Source: Arthrobacter sp. ok362 (GTDB taxonomy: Bacteria; Actinomycetota; Actinomycetes; Actinomycetales; Micrococcaceae). From it: a stretch of DNA of 64,000 nucleotides. The notes below the pieces were generated by a model. That model searched no databases, was not told the DNA's origin, and saw nothing but the letters and a program-made list of their open reading frames with translations. The DNA is taken from contig NZ_FNGC01000002.1 of the NCBI RefSeq assembly GCF_900102785.1, forward strand, positions 62,001-126,000, in the 5' to 3' direction. The position numbers and the translations under genes were made by a program. The first letter of the stretch is position 1. Each line of letters opens with the position of its first letter. Shown here one piece after another: positions 31,635 to 40,657 of this stretch.

Positions 31635-33575
31635 TCAGGCGCCGGTGCCGTCATGGTCCCAGGCGTGAAGGCGTCTGAGCAGGCTGCTTTTCTTCCGGGC
31701 GTGGTCCTGCATCCGGCCGAGGATGTCCGCGAGCATGCTGATGGCCTCGTTGATGAAAGGTCCCTTGTTGAGCATGACGCACTCGGCGCGCTGGGCCATG
31801 GCGGCGTCCGTCACTTCGGCCCGGGACGGCATGCCCGTCCGGGTGAGGGTGTCGAGCACCTGGGTGGCCCAGATCACGGGCACGTGAGCGGCTTCGCAGA
31901 CCCAAAGGATTTCCTCCTGGACCTCTGCGAGTCTTTCGAAGCCGGCTTCCACGGCGAGGTCGCCGCGCGCGATCATGACGCCGACGTCGGCCCACTTCAT
32001 GAGTTCCAGGAGGAGGTCGGGCAGCGCTTCGAAGGCCGTGACTGTCTCGATCTTGAGTAAAATGTCCAGGTTCCGGTCCCGCCCCGGATCGAGGTGGGCG
32101 AGGAGTTCCTGCACATCTGTTGCGCTGCGGACGAAGGACATGCTGGCGATGTCGGCCAGCTCCCGGACGTGCTCCAGATCGGCGACGTCCTGCTCGGTCA
32201 GGGCTGAGACAGAGAGCTGCGAGTCTGGGAGGTTGATGCCTTTCTCTGCCCGGAGCCGCGTACCCCGCGGCGCGGCGGAAGTGATCCTGGCCGTGATCTC
32301 TCCCGGCCCGACGGCGGTGATCACACCTCCGATCTTGCCGTCGTCGAACCAGATTCGTTCCCCGGTGCGGGCGTCTGCAAGGACACTGGCGAGGGTGCAC
32401 CCGATGCGGTGTTTGCCCACCGACGTGCTGTCTGCGGGAGCGAGGCTGCTGCTAAGGACAAGGCTGTCACCTCGATGGAGGAGCAGGCTCTCCTCCACGG
32501 CCGGGAGTTCACCAACCTTCACGGAGGAGTGCCCCTGATCGTGGCCTTTCTTGCCGGTAACCGGGTCGAGGACCGCAGTGAGTCTGGTTCCGGGCGTGAA
32601 GTAGGTCGTCTTGTCCAGCGCCACCAGGCACCCGTCCGGGGACGTCTGCTCGACCACGAGGGTGCGGCGGGCCCCGCGGGCATCATCCAGCCTGATCTTC
32701 TGCCCTCGCCTTCGGGAGCCGGCCCACGCGTTGTCATCCAGGGGAATCACCGGCAATGCCGGGCCGGGCGGCGCCGTTTCGGGTACGGTGCCGAGCCATA
32801 CACGCCCCGGTTCTTGTACCGTGCCCGTGTTGCTGCGGAGCGGTTTGACCCGCAGGACCCGGGGGCCAGGACTGACCGGGCCGGTGCGCAGCTTGGGACC
32901 GGCGAGATCCATGGCGATCAGGCAGCGTTTTCCGGTGGCCTCTTCTGCGGAGCGGATATGCTCCACCATGTGCCGCCAGGCCTCGGGTCCGTCGTGGGCG
33001 CAGTTGATGCGGGCCAGGTCCATCCCTCGCTCGAGCATGCCGCGGACGAGTGGCGCGTCTGTTGCCGCTTCGCCCGGCAGCGTGACCATGATGCGCGTGG
33101 AGCGGTCTTCCGGCTTAGGCCCGAGGAGGTTGGCAGCATTCCGGGCGAGCAGCTCGCCGCCGTCCGGGAAACCAGGAGGCGTTGCTGTGTGCTCCCCATC
33201 AGGGGTGACCAGCCGAGTCAGGATCCAGATCAGCGCTTCGATACTGGCCAGCACATGTGATTCTGCGCGTCCCAAGGAAGACAGTCCGTACGTCGACAGC
33301 CGGGATTGGAGATCCCTGATGTCATGCCGGCGCAGCTCGGTGTAGTGAACGAGGTTGAGGGCGCTCTCGCGGTGGCGGGGCCGGACGGACCCGATCCTGC
33401 CGGCGCTGAGTGTTTCGGCGTGCTTGATGTTGCGCCGGAGCCTGATGACTTCTTCAAGCAATGCGCGCAGTTCTTCGATCTCTGCATCGGACACGACGAT
33501 TATTCGCGGTCCAGCGCGTCGGAACCGGCCATGCTCAATTTTAGGCGGGGTGGGCCCGTCGGTGCCCCTGTCCAA
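31635..33575 (-). CDS. Pyruvate-kinase-like protein with N-terminal extension
   Basis: 646 residues (TTG start at 33575 behind AGGG; a GTG at 33494 is possible). Residues 1 to about 155 are a helical extension absent from normal pyruvate kinases. The barrel starts at TRIMVTLPGEAATDAPLVRGMLERGMDLARINCAHDGPEAW. It has the catalytic Lys in ILLKIETVTAFEAL, the metal-binding IARGDLAVEAGFERLAEVQEEI, and the substrate loop VPVIWATQVLDTLTRTGMPSRAEVTD. The B domain is enlarged. The usual C-terminal allosteric domain is missing; the protein stops soon after the barrel. Activity is likely, but its regulation must differ from that of classical PykA/F. Confidence 0.85.
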   Translation of the reverse strand: MDRGTDGPTPPKIEHGRFRRAGPRIIVVSDAEIEELRALLEEVIRLRRNIKHAETLSAGRIGSVRPRHRESALNLVHYTELRRHDIRDLQSRLSTYGLSSLGRAESHVLASIEALIWILTRLVTPDGEHTATPPGFPDGGELLARNAANLLGPKPEDRSTRIMVTLPGEAATDAPLVRGMLERGMDLARINCAHDGPEAWRHMVEHIRSAEEATGKRCLIAMDLAGPKLRTGPVSPGPRVLRVKPLRSNTGTVQEPGRVWLGTVPETAPPGPALPVIPLDDNAWAGSRRRGQKIRLDDARGARRTLVVEQTSPDGCLVALDKTTYFTPGTRLTAVLDPVTGKKGHDQGHSSVKVGELPAVEESLLLHRGDSLVLSSSLAPADSTSVGKHRIGCTLASVLADARTGERIWFDDGKIGGVITAVGPGEITARITSAAPRGTRLRAEKGINLPDSQLSVSALTEQDVADLEHVRELADIASMSFVRSATDVQELLAHLDPGRDRNLDILLKIETVTAFEALPDLLLELMKWADVGVMIARGDLAVEAGFERLAEVQEEILWVCEAAHVPVIWATQVLDTLTRTGMPSRAEVTDAAMAQRAECVMLNKGPFINEAISMLADILGRMQDHARKKSSLLRRLHAWDHDGTGA

Positions 33576-33626
33576 AGTCCCTAGGGGCCGGGAACGGCAG
33601 CGGGCGGATCAGGTGTCTGGCTGCCC

Positions 33627-33776
33627 CTACTCCGGCACCGTCGGTGTCGACTTAGGAGCCAGGTCCATGGTTGTCTCGCGCAGCCAGAGCCAGAGCCGCT
33701 GCTGCGGGTCGTCCAGGTCGAGATCAAAGTCCTTGGCCAGGCGCCCCACCCGGTAACTCCCGGCGTTTGCGCGCAT
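33627..33776 (-). CDS. Possible small protein (49 aa)
   Basis: Minus-strand frame MRANAGSYRVGRLAKDFDLD then LDDPQQRLWLWLRETTMDLAPKSTPTVPE. Codon choice and residue content look coding, but no clear ribosome-binding site precedes the ATG. It fills the gap between the lipoprotein and the pyruvate-kinase-like gene, both on the same strand. Function unknown. Confidence 0.35.
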   Translation of the reverse strand: MRANAGSYRVGRLAKDFDLDLDDPQQRLWLWLRETTMDLAPKSTPTVPE

Positions 33777-33796
33777 TCAGCGGGCCGGGACCGGGA

Positions 33797-34396
33797 TTAC
33801 GGAGTGGGGCTGGGACTGGGGGAGGGGGAGGGGCTGGAGGAGGATGGACCGGTCGCAGGTGTGCCCGGCGAGGCCGTGCTCCCGGGTTGTGTGGTTGATG
33901 GTGCGCCGGATGCGGGCGCCGGGGGCATGTAGGACTGATATTCGCTCAGCGTGGAGTCAAGGACCGGGAGTTGCACATCGGCAGACGTGCCTGCGGAGTC
34001 CTCGTTCACACGGACCGTGACCATGGAGCCGGGCGATCCCGCCGTGGGCTCCAGCATCATGGCCGGTGGTTGGGCCAGGGAGGTGTGGCCGTTGGCCTTG
34101 ACCGGAATGGATACCTTCGACCCCGAAGCGCCGGAAATGGTGACGATCGCGTCCGTTGAGGAGGTGTTGAATATGGTTCCGATGATCCGTCCGGGCTGGT
34201 CCGCTCCGTGGGAGAGGACGAGCATGTCCGCCAGCTTCATCGGGCCGACCACGGTGTTGATCCCGTTGGTCGCCGGTGTGATTTTCGCGGTTTCCGCTGG
34301 ATTGTCGTAGGAGCACCCGGTCCCGGTCAGAAGGACCACCCCCAGCGTGAGAGCGGCGGCCGCATATCGTATCCCTGCCGCCAAGGTTGTTGCCAC
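33797..34396 (-). CDS. Lipoprotein, unknown function
   Basis: 199 residues from GTG 34396, with GAGAGGAG well placed. The signal sequence ends in the lipobox LTGTGC; Cys is the lipidated residue. The exported part (about 120 residues) reads TVVGPMKLADMLVLSHGADQPGRIIGTIFNTSSTDAIVTISG and is beta-rich, resembling copper-chaperone/DUF461-like extracellular folds but without their Met/His motif. It ends in a Pro/Ser/Thr-rich low-complexity tail (SSSSPSPSPSPSPTP) that probably extends through the cell wall. Confidence 0.78.
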   Translation of the reverse strand: MATTLAAGIRYAAAALTLGVVLLTGTGCSYDNPAETAKITPATNGINTVVGPMKLADMLVLSHGADQPGRIIGTIFNTSSTDAIVTISGASGSKVSIPVKANGHTSLAQPPAMMLEPTAGSPGSMVTVRVNEDSAGTSADVQLPVLDSTLSEYQSYMPPAPASGAPSTTQPGSTASPGTPATGPSSSSPSPSPSPSPTP

Positions 34397-34703
34397 GGCC
34401 GGCTCCTCTCGGCAGAACGTTGTCTGGTTACCCCGATTATGATCCGGGCTGGCGCCGAAATCGAGAGAGTGCGTGCATACCTCACCCAAGGCCCGTTCAG
34501 CAGCGCCGAATGGGTGGACATGACGCGCGAGAGAGTTGGGGCGCCTCGTTCACCAAGCTGGACAAGCTTCTGGCCTAGACGCAGCGCCTCAGCGAGAGCC
34601 GGGGGGCTTCCATCCGGCCGCGGCTGATACCCAGAGGAGGGCGTGGTTACTGATTTGCGGCTCAGAGTGCCCATATTTTCCGCAAATAGGAGATTATGGA
34701 GCT

Positions 34704-35114
34704 ATGCCGAAAATTCGCGTATCAGAAGCAGCACGTTTTCTCGGGGTCAGTGACGACACCGTCCGGCGCTGGACCGAGAACGGGATGCTGACCCCGGTCA
34801 AGGATGACTCCGGCCGGCTGGCCGTGGACGGTCTGGAACTTGCCCACCTCGCCCGCGACCAGGCCCAGCTTCCCGAGGACCCCACCCGGGTGGGCAGCTC
34901 GGCCCGCAACCGGTTCGTCGGCCTGGTCACGGGCATCACCGCGGACAAAGTCATGGCCCAGGTTGAACTGCAGTGCGGCCCCTTCCGCGTCGTGTCCCTG
35001 ATGAGCAGCGAAGCCGTCCGGGAGCTGGGCCTGGAGCTCGGATCTGTCGCCACCGCCGTCGTCAAGGCCACCACCGTCATCATCGAAACGCCCCATGGGA
35101 AGAGCATCATATGA
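34704..35114 (+). CDS. HTH-TOBE molybdate-responsive regulator
   Basis: 136 residues. The N-terminal excisionase/MerR-type HTH (IRVSEAARFLGVSDDTVRRWTENGMLTPVKDDSGRLAVDGLELAHLAR) is joined to a single TOBE/molbindin domain (RNRFVGLVTGITADKVMAQVELQCGPFRVVSLMSSEAVRELGLELGSVATAVVKATTVIIETP). TOBE domains bind molybdate or tungstate. It precedes modA with an ATGA overlap, so it is most likely a ModE-like sensor controlling the operon. Confidence 0.87.
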   Translation: MPKIRVSEAARFLGVSDDTVRRWTENGMLTPVKDDSGRLAVDGLELAHLARDQAQLPEDPTRVGSSARNRFVGLVTGITADKVMAQVELQCGPFRVVSLMSSEAVRELGLELGSVATAVVKATTVIIETPHGKSII

Positions 35115-35923
35115 GCATCCCCCGCAAGCACTTCGCCGCGCTGCTGGTCGCCGGCGCCCTGACCGCGGGCCTGGCCGGCTGCGCCTCCGGCCCGCCCGTT
35201 GCAACCGGAACCGCCTCCAGCCCCGGTGCCAGCGAGACGCCCAAACCGTCCGGAACGATCACCGTCTTCGCCGCGGCCTCGCTGAAGCCGACCTTCACCC
35301 GGCTGGCCAGCGACTTCGAGGCGAAGAACCCCGGCACCAAAATCACGCTGAACTTTGCAGGCTCCTCGGACCTGGTCACGCAGATCACCCAGGGCGCCCC
35401 GGCAGATGTCTTCGCCTCTGCCGACACCAAGAACATGACCAAGCTGACCGACGCGAAGCTTGTCGACGGCGCCCCGGCCAACTTCGCCACGAACGTTCTG
35501 GAGATCGCGGTCCCGCCGTCCAACCCGGCGTCGATCAGTTCTTTCGCGGACCTCGCCAGACCGGGCGTGAAGGTGGTGGTCTGCGCACCCCAGGTTCCCT
35601 GCGGCGCCGCGACCGTCACCGTCGAAAAAGCCGCCGGCACCACCCTGGCTCCGGTCAGCGAGGAATCGTCCGTCACCGATGTCCTGGGCAAGGTCAGCGC
35701 CGGTGAAGCCGACGCCGGGCTGGTCTATGTCACGGACATCAAGAACGCCGGCGACAAGGTCAAAGGCATCCCCTTCGCCGAGTCGGACCAGGCCGTGAAC
35801 ACCTACCCGATCGCCACCGTCGGCACGGGCAAGAACAAGGAGCTGGCCGCTGCCTTCATCGCGACGGTCACCGGCAGCGAGGGCAAAAAAGTCCTGAGCG
35901 CCGCCGGATTCGGCACCCCGTAA
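35111..35923 (+). CDS. modA: Molybdate-binding lipoprotein ModA
   Basis: 270 residues. The signal peptide ends in the lipobox LAGC. The binding protein follows: [56 protein letters not shown], the ModA signature in which Ser residues of AASL and AGSS hold the oxyanion. [15 protein letters not shown] is the C-terminal family motif. The ATG overlaps the regulator stop. It delivers molybdate to ModB/ModC. Confidence 0.92.
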   Translation: MSIPRKHFAALLVAGALTAGLAGCASGPPVATGTASSPGASETPKPSGTITVFAAASLKPTFTRLASDFEAKNPGTKITLNFAGSSDLVTQITQGAPADVFASADTKNMTKLTDAKLVDGAPANFATNVLEIAVPPSNPASISSFADLARPGVKVVVCAPQVPCGAATVTVEKAAGTTLAPVSEESSVTDVLGKVSAGEADAGLVYVTDIKNAGDKVKGIPFAESDQAVNTYPIATVGTGKNKELAAAFIATVTGSEGKKVLSAAGFGTP

Positions 35924-35931
35924 AGGACAGC

Positions 35932-36753
35932 ATGAACCGACGCAGCGGCACCGGGTACACCGGCATCCCGCCATGGATCTACGCCATCGCGGCGGCAGGG
36001 GCAGTCTTCGTCCTGCTGCCGCTGGTGGCCATGGTGGCCAAGGTCAACTGGCCGCAGTTCATCCCGCTGATCACCTCCGAATCTTCACTGACTGCGCTCG
36101 GCCTGAGCCTGCGCACGTCGGCGGCGAGCACCGCCGCCTGCATCGTCCTCGGAGTGCCCCTGGCCCTCGTCCTTGCCCGGAGCCCGTTCCCGGGCCAGCG
36201 GCTGCTTAGGGCCTTCGTCCTGCTGCCCCTGGTCCTGCCTCCCGTGGTGGGCGGCATCGCCCTGCTCTACACCTTCGGACGCCAGGGACTCCTGGGCAGA
36301 AGCCTTGAACTGGCCGGCATCCAGATCGCCTTCTCCACCACCGCCGTTGTCCTCGCCCAGACCTTCGTCGCCCTGCCGTTCCTGGTGGTCAGCCTCGAAG
36401 GCGCGCTGCGCACCGCCGGCAACAAATACGAGGCGGTCGCCGCCACGCTCGGGGCACGCCCGAGCACCGTGCTGCGCCGGGTGACCATCCCGCTCGTGCT
36501 GCCCGGCCTGGCCTCCGGCGCCGTCCTGTCCTTCGCCCGCAGCCTGGGCGAATTCGGTGCCACCCTGACCTTCGCCGGCAGCCTGCAAGGCGTCACCCGC
36601 ACCCTCCCGCTGGAGATTTATTTGCAACGCGAAACCGACGCCGACGCCGCCGTCGCGCTCTCCCTCCTGCTGGTCGCCGTGGCGGTGGCCGTCGTCGGGC
36701 TCTCCTACCGGCGCCCGCGCGTCGGCGTAGCACCGGAAGGGGTATTCCGGTGA
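35932..36753 (+). CDS. modB: Molybdate ABC transporter permease ModB
   Basis: 273 residues, with about six membrane helices. The EAA-type loop is [57 protein letters not shown], where ModC docks. It starts 8 bases after modA and its stop overlaps the GTG of modC. Confidence 0.92.
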   Translation: MNRRSGTGYTGIPPWIYAIAAAGAVFVLLPLVAMVAKVNWPQFIPLITSESSLTALGLSLRTSAASTAACIVLGVPLALVLARSPFPGQRLLRAFVLLPLVLPPVVGGIALLYTFGRQGLLGRSLELAGIQIAFSTTAVVLAQTFVALPFLVVSLEGALRTAGNKYEAVAATLGARPSTVLRRVTIPLVLPGLASGAVLSFARSLGEFGATLTFAGSLQGVTRTLPLEIYLQRETDADAAVALSLLLVAVAVAVVGLSYRRPRVGVAPEGVFR

Positions 36754-37799
36754 CCTTTCAGCTGGACGCAACGCTCGCAGCACGGGGCTTCGAGGTCTCC
36801 CTCAGCCTTGGGCCGGCCGAGACCATCGCCATCCTCGGCCCGAACGGTGCCGGGAAATCGACCCTTCTCGCGATCATCTCCGGGCTGCTGCGCCCCGATT
36901 CGGGCAAGGCCGTGCTCGGCGGCAGGGTCCTGTTCGACCTGGCGGCCGACAAGAATATTTGGAGGGCGCCGCATACCAGGGGCACGGCGCTCCTGGCCCA
37001 GGAGGCCCTCCTCTTTCCCCATCTCAGCGCCCTGGACAACGTCGCGTTCGGGCCCCGCAGCGCCGGCGCGTCGGGCGCCGCGGCCCGGGAAACGGCCATG
37101 CACTGGCTCACCGAAGTCGACGCCGGGGACCTCGCCGCGCGGCGTCCCGGGCAGCTCTCCGGCGGGCAGGCCCAGCGCGTGGCCGTGGCCCGCGCCCTCG
37201 CAGCCGACCCCGAGCTGCTGCTGCTGGACGAACCCATGGCCGCCCTCGACGTCCATGCGGCCCCGCTGCTCCGCCGGCTACTCAAGCGTGTCCTCGCCGG
37301 CCGCAGAGCCATCATCATCACCCACGACATCCTGGACGCCCTCATGCTGGCAGACCGGGTGATCGTCCTCGAGGACGGCCGGATCAGCGAGGCAGGGCCT
37401 ACCCGCGACGTCCTCGAAAAACCGCGCAGCCGGTTCGCCGCCGGCCTGGCCGGGCTGAACCTAGTGGCCGGCACGGTCAGCGACGCCGGCGTCACCACCG
37501 CCGAAGGCATGGTCGTCGCGGGCCACCACGACGGCACCCTGGGCCCCGGGCAGGACGGTGTGGCGGTCTTTCCGCCCTCGGCCGTGTCCGTGTTCCTCAC
37601 CGAAGAGCACGGCAGCCCGCGCAACTCATTCCCAGTGAGAATCACGGACCTTGAGCCACACGGCGATCAGATCCGCGTCCATGCCGGAGGCCTCTCCGCG
37701 GATATCACCCCGGCCGCGTCAGCCGACCTCGGCCTCGCCCCCGGCATGACCGTCTACTTCGTCATCAAGGCCGCCGCCGTCGCCATCTACCCGGCCTAG
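36750..37799 (+). CDS. modC: Molybdate ABC transporter ATPase ModC
   Basis: 349 residues starting at GTG 36750 (GTGA overlap with modB). Walker A is GPNGAGKST, the signature [16 protein letters not shown], Walker [14 protein letters not shown]. The C-terminal TOBE region (from about residue 285: [57 protein letters not shown]) can bind molybdate and feed back on transport. It completes a full import system with its own TOBE-containing regulator. Confidence 0.92.
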   Translation: MTFQLDATLAARGFEVSLSLGPAETIAILGPNGAGKSTLLAIISGLLRPDSGKAVLGGRVLFDLAADKNIWRAPHTRGTALLAQEALLFPHLSALDNVAFGPRSAGASGAAARETAMHWLTEVDAGDLAARRPGQLSGGQAQRVAVARALAADPELLLLDEPMAALDVHAAPLLRRLLKRVLAGRRAIIITHDILDALMLADRVIVLEDGRISEAGPTRDVLEKPRSRFAAGLAGLNLVAGTVSDAGVTTAEGMVVAGHHDGTLGPGQDGVAVFPPSAVSVFLTEEHGSPRNSFPVRITDLEPHGDQIRVHAGGLSADITPAASADLGLAPGMTVYFVIKAAAVAIYPA

Positions 37800-37941
37800 G
37801 TAGCGGCCAGGGCAGTTAGCGGGGCTGTGGCCCGAAAGGGGTCGCGGTGGCCGGACGGGCTTACGGACGTTCCGATCGGCGGAGTAGTCTCGGTGCCGGG
37901 CGCTGCCGGCGCTGACCGATTCTGGGAGAAAAGGGAAAGCT

Positions 37942-38373
37942 ATGACTGGAAAGTATGTGTCGACGTCGACCATCACCATCGATGCGCCTGCAAGCCGCGT
38001 ATGGTCCGTGCTCACCGACCCCGGCGCCATCAAGGAGTTCATGTTCGGCACTGATGTCGTGACCGACTGGACGGTCGGCGGACCCATCGTGTGGCGCGGC
38101 GTTTGGGACGGCAAGGCGTACGAGGACACGGGCACCGTCCTGGAGTTCGAACCCGGACGGCGGCTCGTCGTCACGCATTTCAGCCCGCTGAGCGGCCAGG
38201 AGGATGCGCCCGAGAACTACCACACGCTCACGTGGACGCTTGAGGACCAGTCCGGCACGACGGAATTCACGCTCTCGCAGGACAACAACGCAAGTGCCGA
38301 GGAAGCCGAGCACTCGAAGGGCATGTGGGACAGCCTCGTGAAGAGCGTGAAGGCCATCGCCGAGCGGACATAG
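37942..38373 (+). CDS. SRPBCC (START-like/AHSA1) family protein
   Basis: 143 residues of the Bet v1-like fold: ITIDAPASRVWSVLTDPGAIKEFMFGTDVVTDWTVGGPIVWRGVWDGKAYEDTGTVLEFEPGRRLVVTHFSPLSG, ending in the long C-terminal helix (SKGMWDSLVKSVKAIAE). AAGGGAAAG lies before the ATG. It probably binds a hydrophobic ligand; no catalytic function is visible. Confidence 0.85.
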   Translation: MTGKYVSTSTITIDAPASRVWSVLTDPGAIKEFMFGTDVVTDWTVGGPIVWRGVWDGKAYEDTGTVLEFEPGRRLVVTHFSPLSGQEDAPENYHTLTWTLEDQSGTTEFTLSQDNNASAEEAEHSKGMWDSLVKSVKAIAERT

Positions 38374-38380
38374 GCGCGCG

Positions 38381-38425
38381 AAGTCGCCGGATGCCTGCGG
38401 GCTCGCCGAACACTTCCGGCGACTT
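38381..38425. repeat. REP-like palindrome, family 2 copy 1
   Basis: AAGTCGCCGGA at 38381 pairs with TCCGGCGACTT ending at 38425. A further CGCCGGAA-like word (TTTCCGGCGAA) follows. It lies just after the SRPBCC gene and is related to the elements at 41509, 56037 and 56889. Confidence 0.65.
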
Positions 38426-38489
38426 CGCGGGTTTCCGGCGAACTCGGCCGGGTGCGTGGACGTAGTGCCGCGGCGGCGACCATGCCGGC

Positions 38490-39503
38490 TTAGGGTACGA
38501 GCACGATCTTCCCTTTCGCCGCGGTGCTCCCCAGCAGCTCATGGGCGCGACGAACCTCGGAAAGCGCCAGACGCTCGGCCACCACGGGGTGAATCTCGCC
38601 GCGGTGGAGCATCTCGAGCAGCGCGAGGAAGTCCGCCTGGAACCAGTCCTGGTGGTGGATGCGCAACTGCTGAATGCGGTAGGACAGCACCTTTCGGCGG
38701 GGCGACAGCACACCCCAGAGCGCGACGCCCCCGGTTGCCGCGTACCACGCGATCACCCCCGGCCAGTTCTTGCGCCCCTGCGCGGTGGTGCCGTAACGGC
38801 CGAACACGACGAGCCGTCCGCCGGGCCGCAGTGCGCGGAAGGAGCGCAGCGACAACGGCCCACCGATCCCGTCGAGGGCAATGTCCACGCCGTCGCCCGT
38901 GAGCCCGTGCACTCGGGCCAGGAAGTCGTCGTTGTGATAGTCGATCGCCACCGCGCCCAGCCGCTCCACCGCGGCGCAGTCCCGACCGGAAGCGGTCCCG
39001 TAGAGACGAAGGCCGGCTAGCGCTCCGAGCTCGAGGACCGCGGTGCCTACCCGGCCGGCCGCGCCGTGAACCAGAACGCTCTCCCCGGGCTTCGCCTTGG
39101 CCGTGCGGTGAAGCAGCTGGTACGCGGTCATGTAGGGGAAGACGAGGCTCACCACCTCGGCCGGGTCGACGTCCTCAGGCACCTCCACCGCGTATACCTC
39201 CGGCACACAGACGCGCTCGGCGTTGGCGCCCCACACCGTCAGCGCGCCGATGCGGTCCCCCACCCGTACCCGCGAGCAACCGGGCCCGATCTCATCAACG
39301 ATGCCGACGAGCTCGTACCCGGGCGTGAAAGGTGGCTTGGGTCCGCCGAGATATGTGCCTGCGCGCAGCTGTGTGTCGGTGAACGAGACACCCGAAGCCA
39401 GGACCCTGACGCGGACTTCGCCCGGACCTGGCCGTGGATCGTCGACCTCCACCACGTTCAAGACCTCGGGGCCGCCGAAGCGGTCGATAACCACACGCTT
39501 CAT
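38490..39503 (-). CDS. Quinone oxidoreductase / medium-chain dehydrogenase
   Basis: 337 residues. The GroES-like N-terminus (GPGEVRVRVLASGVSFTDTQLRAGTYLG) is followed by a Rossmann domain with the NADPH motif VLVHGAAGRVGTAVLELGALAGLRLYGTAS. Zinc ligands are lacking, so it belongs to the zeta-crystallin-like quinone reductases. ATG 39503 is close to the divergent ArsR promoter. Substrate unknown. Confidence 0.87.
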   Translation of the reverse strand: MKRVVIDRFGGPEVLNVVEVDDPRPGPGEVRVRVLASGVSFTDTQLRAGTYLGGPKPPFTPGYELVGIVDEIGPGCSRVRVGDRIGALTVWGANAERVCVPEVYAVEVPEDVDPAEVVSLVFPYMTAYQLLHRTAKAKPGESVLVHGAAGRVGTAVLELGALAGLRLYGTASGRDCAAVERLGAVAIDYHNDDFLARVHGLTGDGVDIALDGIGGPLSLRSFRALRPGGRLVVFGRYGTTAQGRKNWPGVIAWYAATGGVALWGVLSPRRKVLSYRIQQLRIHHQDWFQADFLALLEMLHRGEIHPVVAERLALSEVRRAHELLGSTAAKGKIVLVP

Positions 39504-39589
39504 GGGCTCACTCTACGCTCGCCGCAAAGTCGGCACATCGGCTCCATGCCGCGCAGTGTCAGGGCCTTTCGGGACAGTTTCGCGACCCC

Positions 39590-39637
39590 TTGACACCCCC
39601 GAACGGCCGGACTATTCTACAACCAAATGGTTGTAGA
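39590..39637 (+). promoter_or_regulatory. Promoter and self-operator of ArsR-type gene (leaderless)
   Basis: TTGACA (39590-39595), 17 bases, TATTCT (39613-39618). A perfect inverted repeat with 10-base arms, TCTACAACCA and TGGTTGTAGA around AA, spans 39616-39637. It covers the end of the -10 box and the ATG at 39627, so the mRNA should begin at or near the A of ATG. A bound repressor would sit exactly on the transcription start. Confidence 0.78.
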
Positions 39638-40073
39638 TCAGCTCCGAGCCCAGCTCAGTGAAGAAGAACTTGACCGCCTGTTCCAGGCGTTCGCCGACAC
39701 GACCCGCCGGGACATCGTGCGGCGCGTGACGGTGGGCGAGTACTCGGTCTCCGGGCTCGCTGCCCTCTACGCCATGAGTTTCGCGGCCGTCCAGAAGCAT
39801 GTGGCGGTGCTGGAACGCGCTTCCCTTGTCTCCAAGGAGAAGCGGGGAAGGGAGCAGATTGTGCGGGCCAATCATGACGGACTGCAGAGGGCCCGCCGGC
39901 TGCTCGACGAATACGAGGTCATCTGGCGGCAGCGGGCCGATCGGATCGCGGACCTTCTCGCCGAAACAGCCATCACAGAACCTGACAAGACAGGGACAGG
40001 CAACACGCAAACCAAAAACGCGCAAAGCAACATAACTGAAGGAAAACTGAAGGATAGGAAGGGTTCGTCATGA
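39627..40073 (+). CDS. ArsR-family winged-helix regulator
   Basis: 148 residues. The HTH region is LSEEELDRLFQAFADTTRRDIVRRVTVGEYSVSGLAALYAMSFAAVQKHVAVLERASLVSKEKRGREQIVRANHDGLQRARRLLDEYE. It lacks the metal-binding Cys of ArsR/SmtB. The last 25 residues are Thr/Asn/Gln/Lys-rich. Its stop overlaps the start of an SRPBCC gene (ATGA), the common pairing of an ArsR-like regulator with an AHSA1-type protein. It probably represses this pair through the palindrome on its start codon. Confidence 0.88.
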   Translation: MVVDQLRAQLSEEELDRLFQAFADTTRRDIVRRVTVGEYSVSGLAALYAMSFAAVQKHVAVLERASLVSKEKRGREQIVRANHDGLQRARRLLDEYEVIWRQRADRIADLLAETAITEPDKTGTGNTQTKNAQSNITEGKLKDRKGSS

Positions 40074-40567
40074 CGGTTATCAGTTCAGTCAAGAATCTTG
40101 AGGCGCTGAGCCTCACCGTGGTCGCCGAGTTCGACGCCGAAGTTGGCCGCGTCTGGCAAATCTGGGAAGACCCGCGTCTGCTCGAGCGCTGGTGGGGGCC
40201 TCCCACATGGCCGGCCACCTTCGAGAAGCACGAGTTTGTCCCCGGCGGCGACGCCAGCTACTTCATGACGGGACCCGAGGGGGAGAAGGCCCGCGGCTGG
40301 TGGCGGTTCGTGACCATCGACGCCCCGCACCGCCTGGAGTTTGATGACGGATTCGCGGACGACAACGGCGACCCCGTGGCCGACATGGGCACCATTCACG
40401 GCCTGGTGACGCTGGAGCCAATCGGCGACCGCACCCGAATGACCATCTTGTCCACGTTCGAGGCGGAGGAGCAGATGGAGAAGATTGTCGCCATGGGCAT
40501 GGAGGAGGGCATGAGGGAAGCGGTGGGCCAGGTCGACGCGATCCTCGCCGAGCCCGTCAACGCCTGA
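40070..40567 (+). CDS. SRPBCC/AHSA1-domain protein
   Basis: 165 residues, coupled to the ArsR-type gene by an ATGA overlap. The fold is clear from VVAEFDAEVGRVWQIWEDPRLLERWWGPPTWPATFEKHEFVPGGDASYFMTGPEGE and the terminal helix EKIVAMGMEEGMREAVGQVDAILAE. Proteins in this context are of unknown biochemical role. A family-1 hairpin follows 14 bases after the stop. Confidence 0.88.
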   Translation: MTVISSVKNLEALSLTVVAEFDAEVGRVWQIWEDPRLLERWWGPPTWPATFEKHEFVPGGDASYFMTGPEGEKARGWWRFVTIDAPHRLEFDDGFADDNGDPVADMGTIHGLVTLEPIGDRTRMTILSTFEAEEQMEKIVAMGMEEGMREAVGQVDAILAEPVNA

Positions 40568-40581
40568 CCTGCAACGCAAGC

Positions 40582-40612
40582 GGACGACGGCGGGAACCTC
40601 CCGCCGTCGTCC
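40582..40612. terminator. Hairpin terminator, dispersed family 1 copy B
   Basis: 14-bp stem GGACGACGGCGGGA / TCCCGCCGTCGTCC with loop ACC, followed by CCTTT. It separates the SRPBCC gene from the next hydrolase gene. Confidence 0.8.
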
Positions 40613-40657
40613 CCTTTGGCCCTGTTCAGCCCGCTGCGTGCGGCGTTAGGATGCCAT

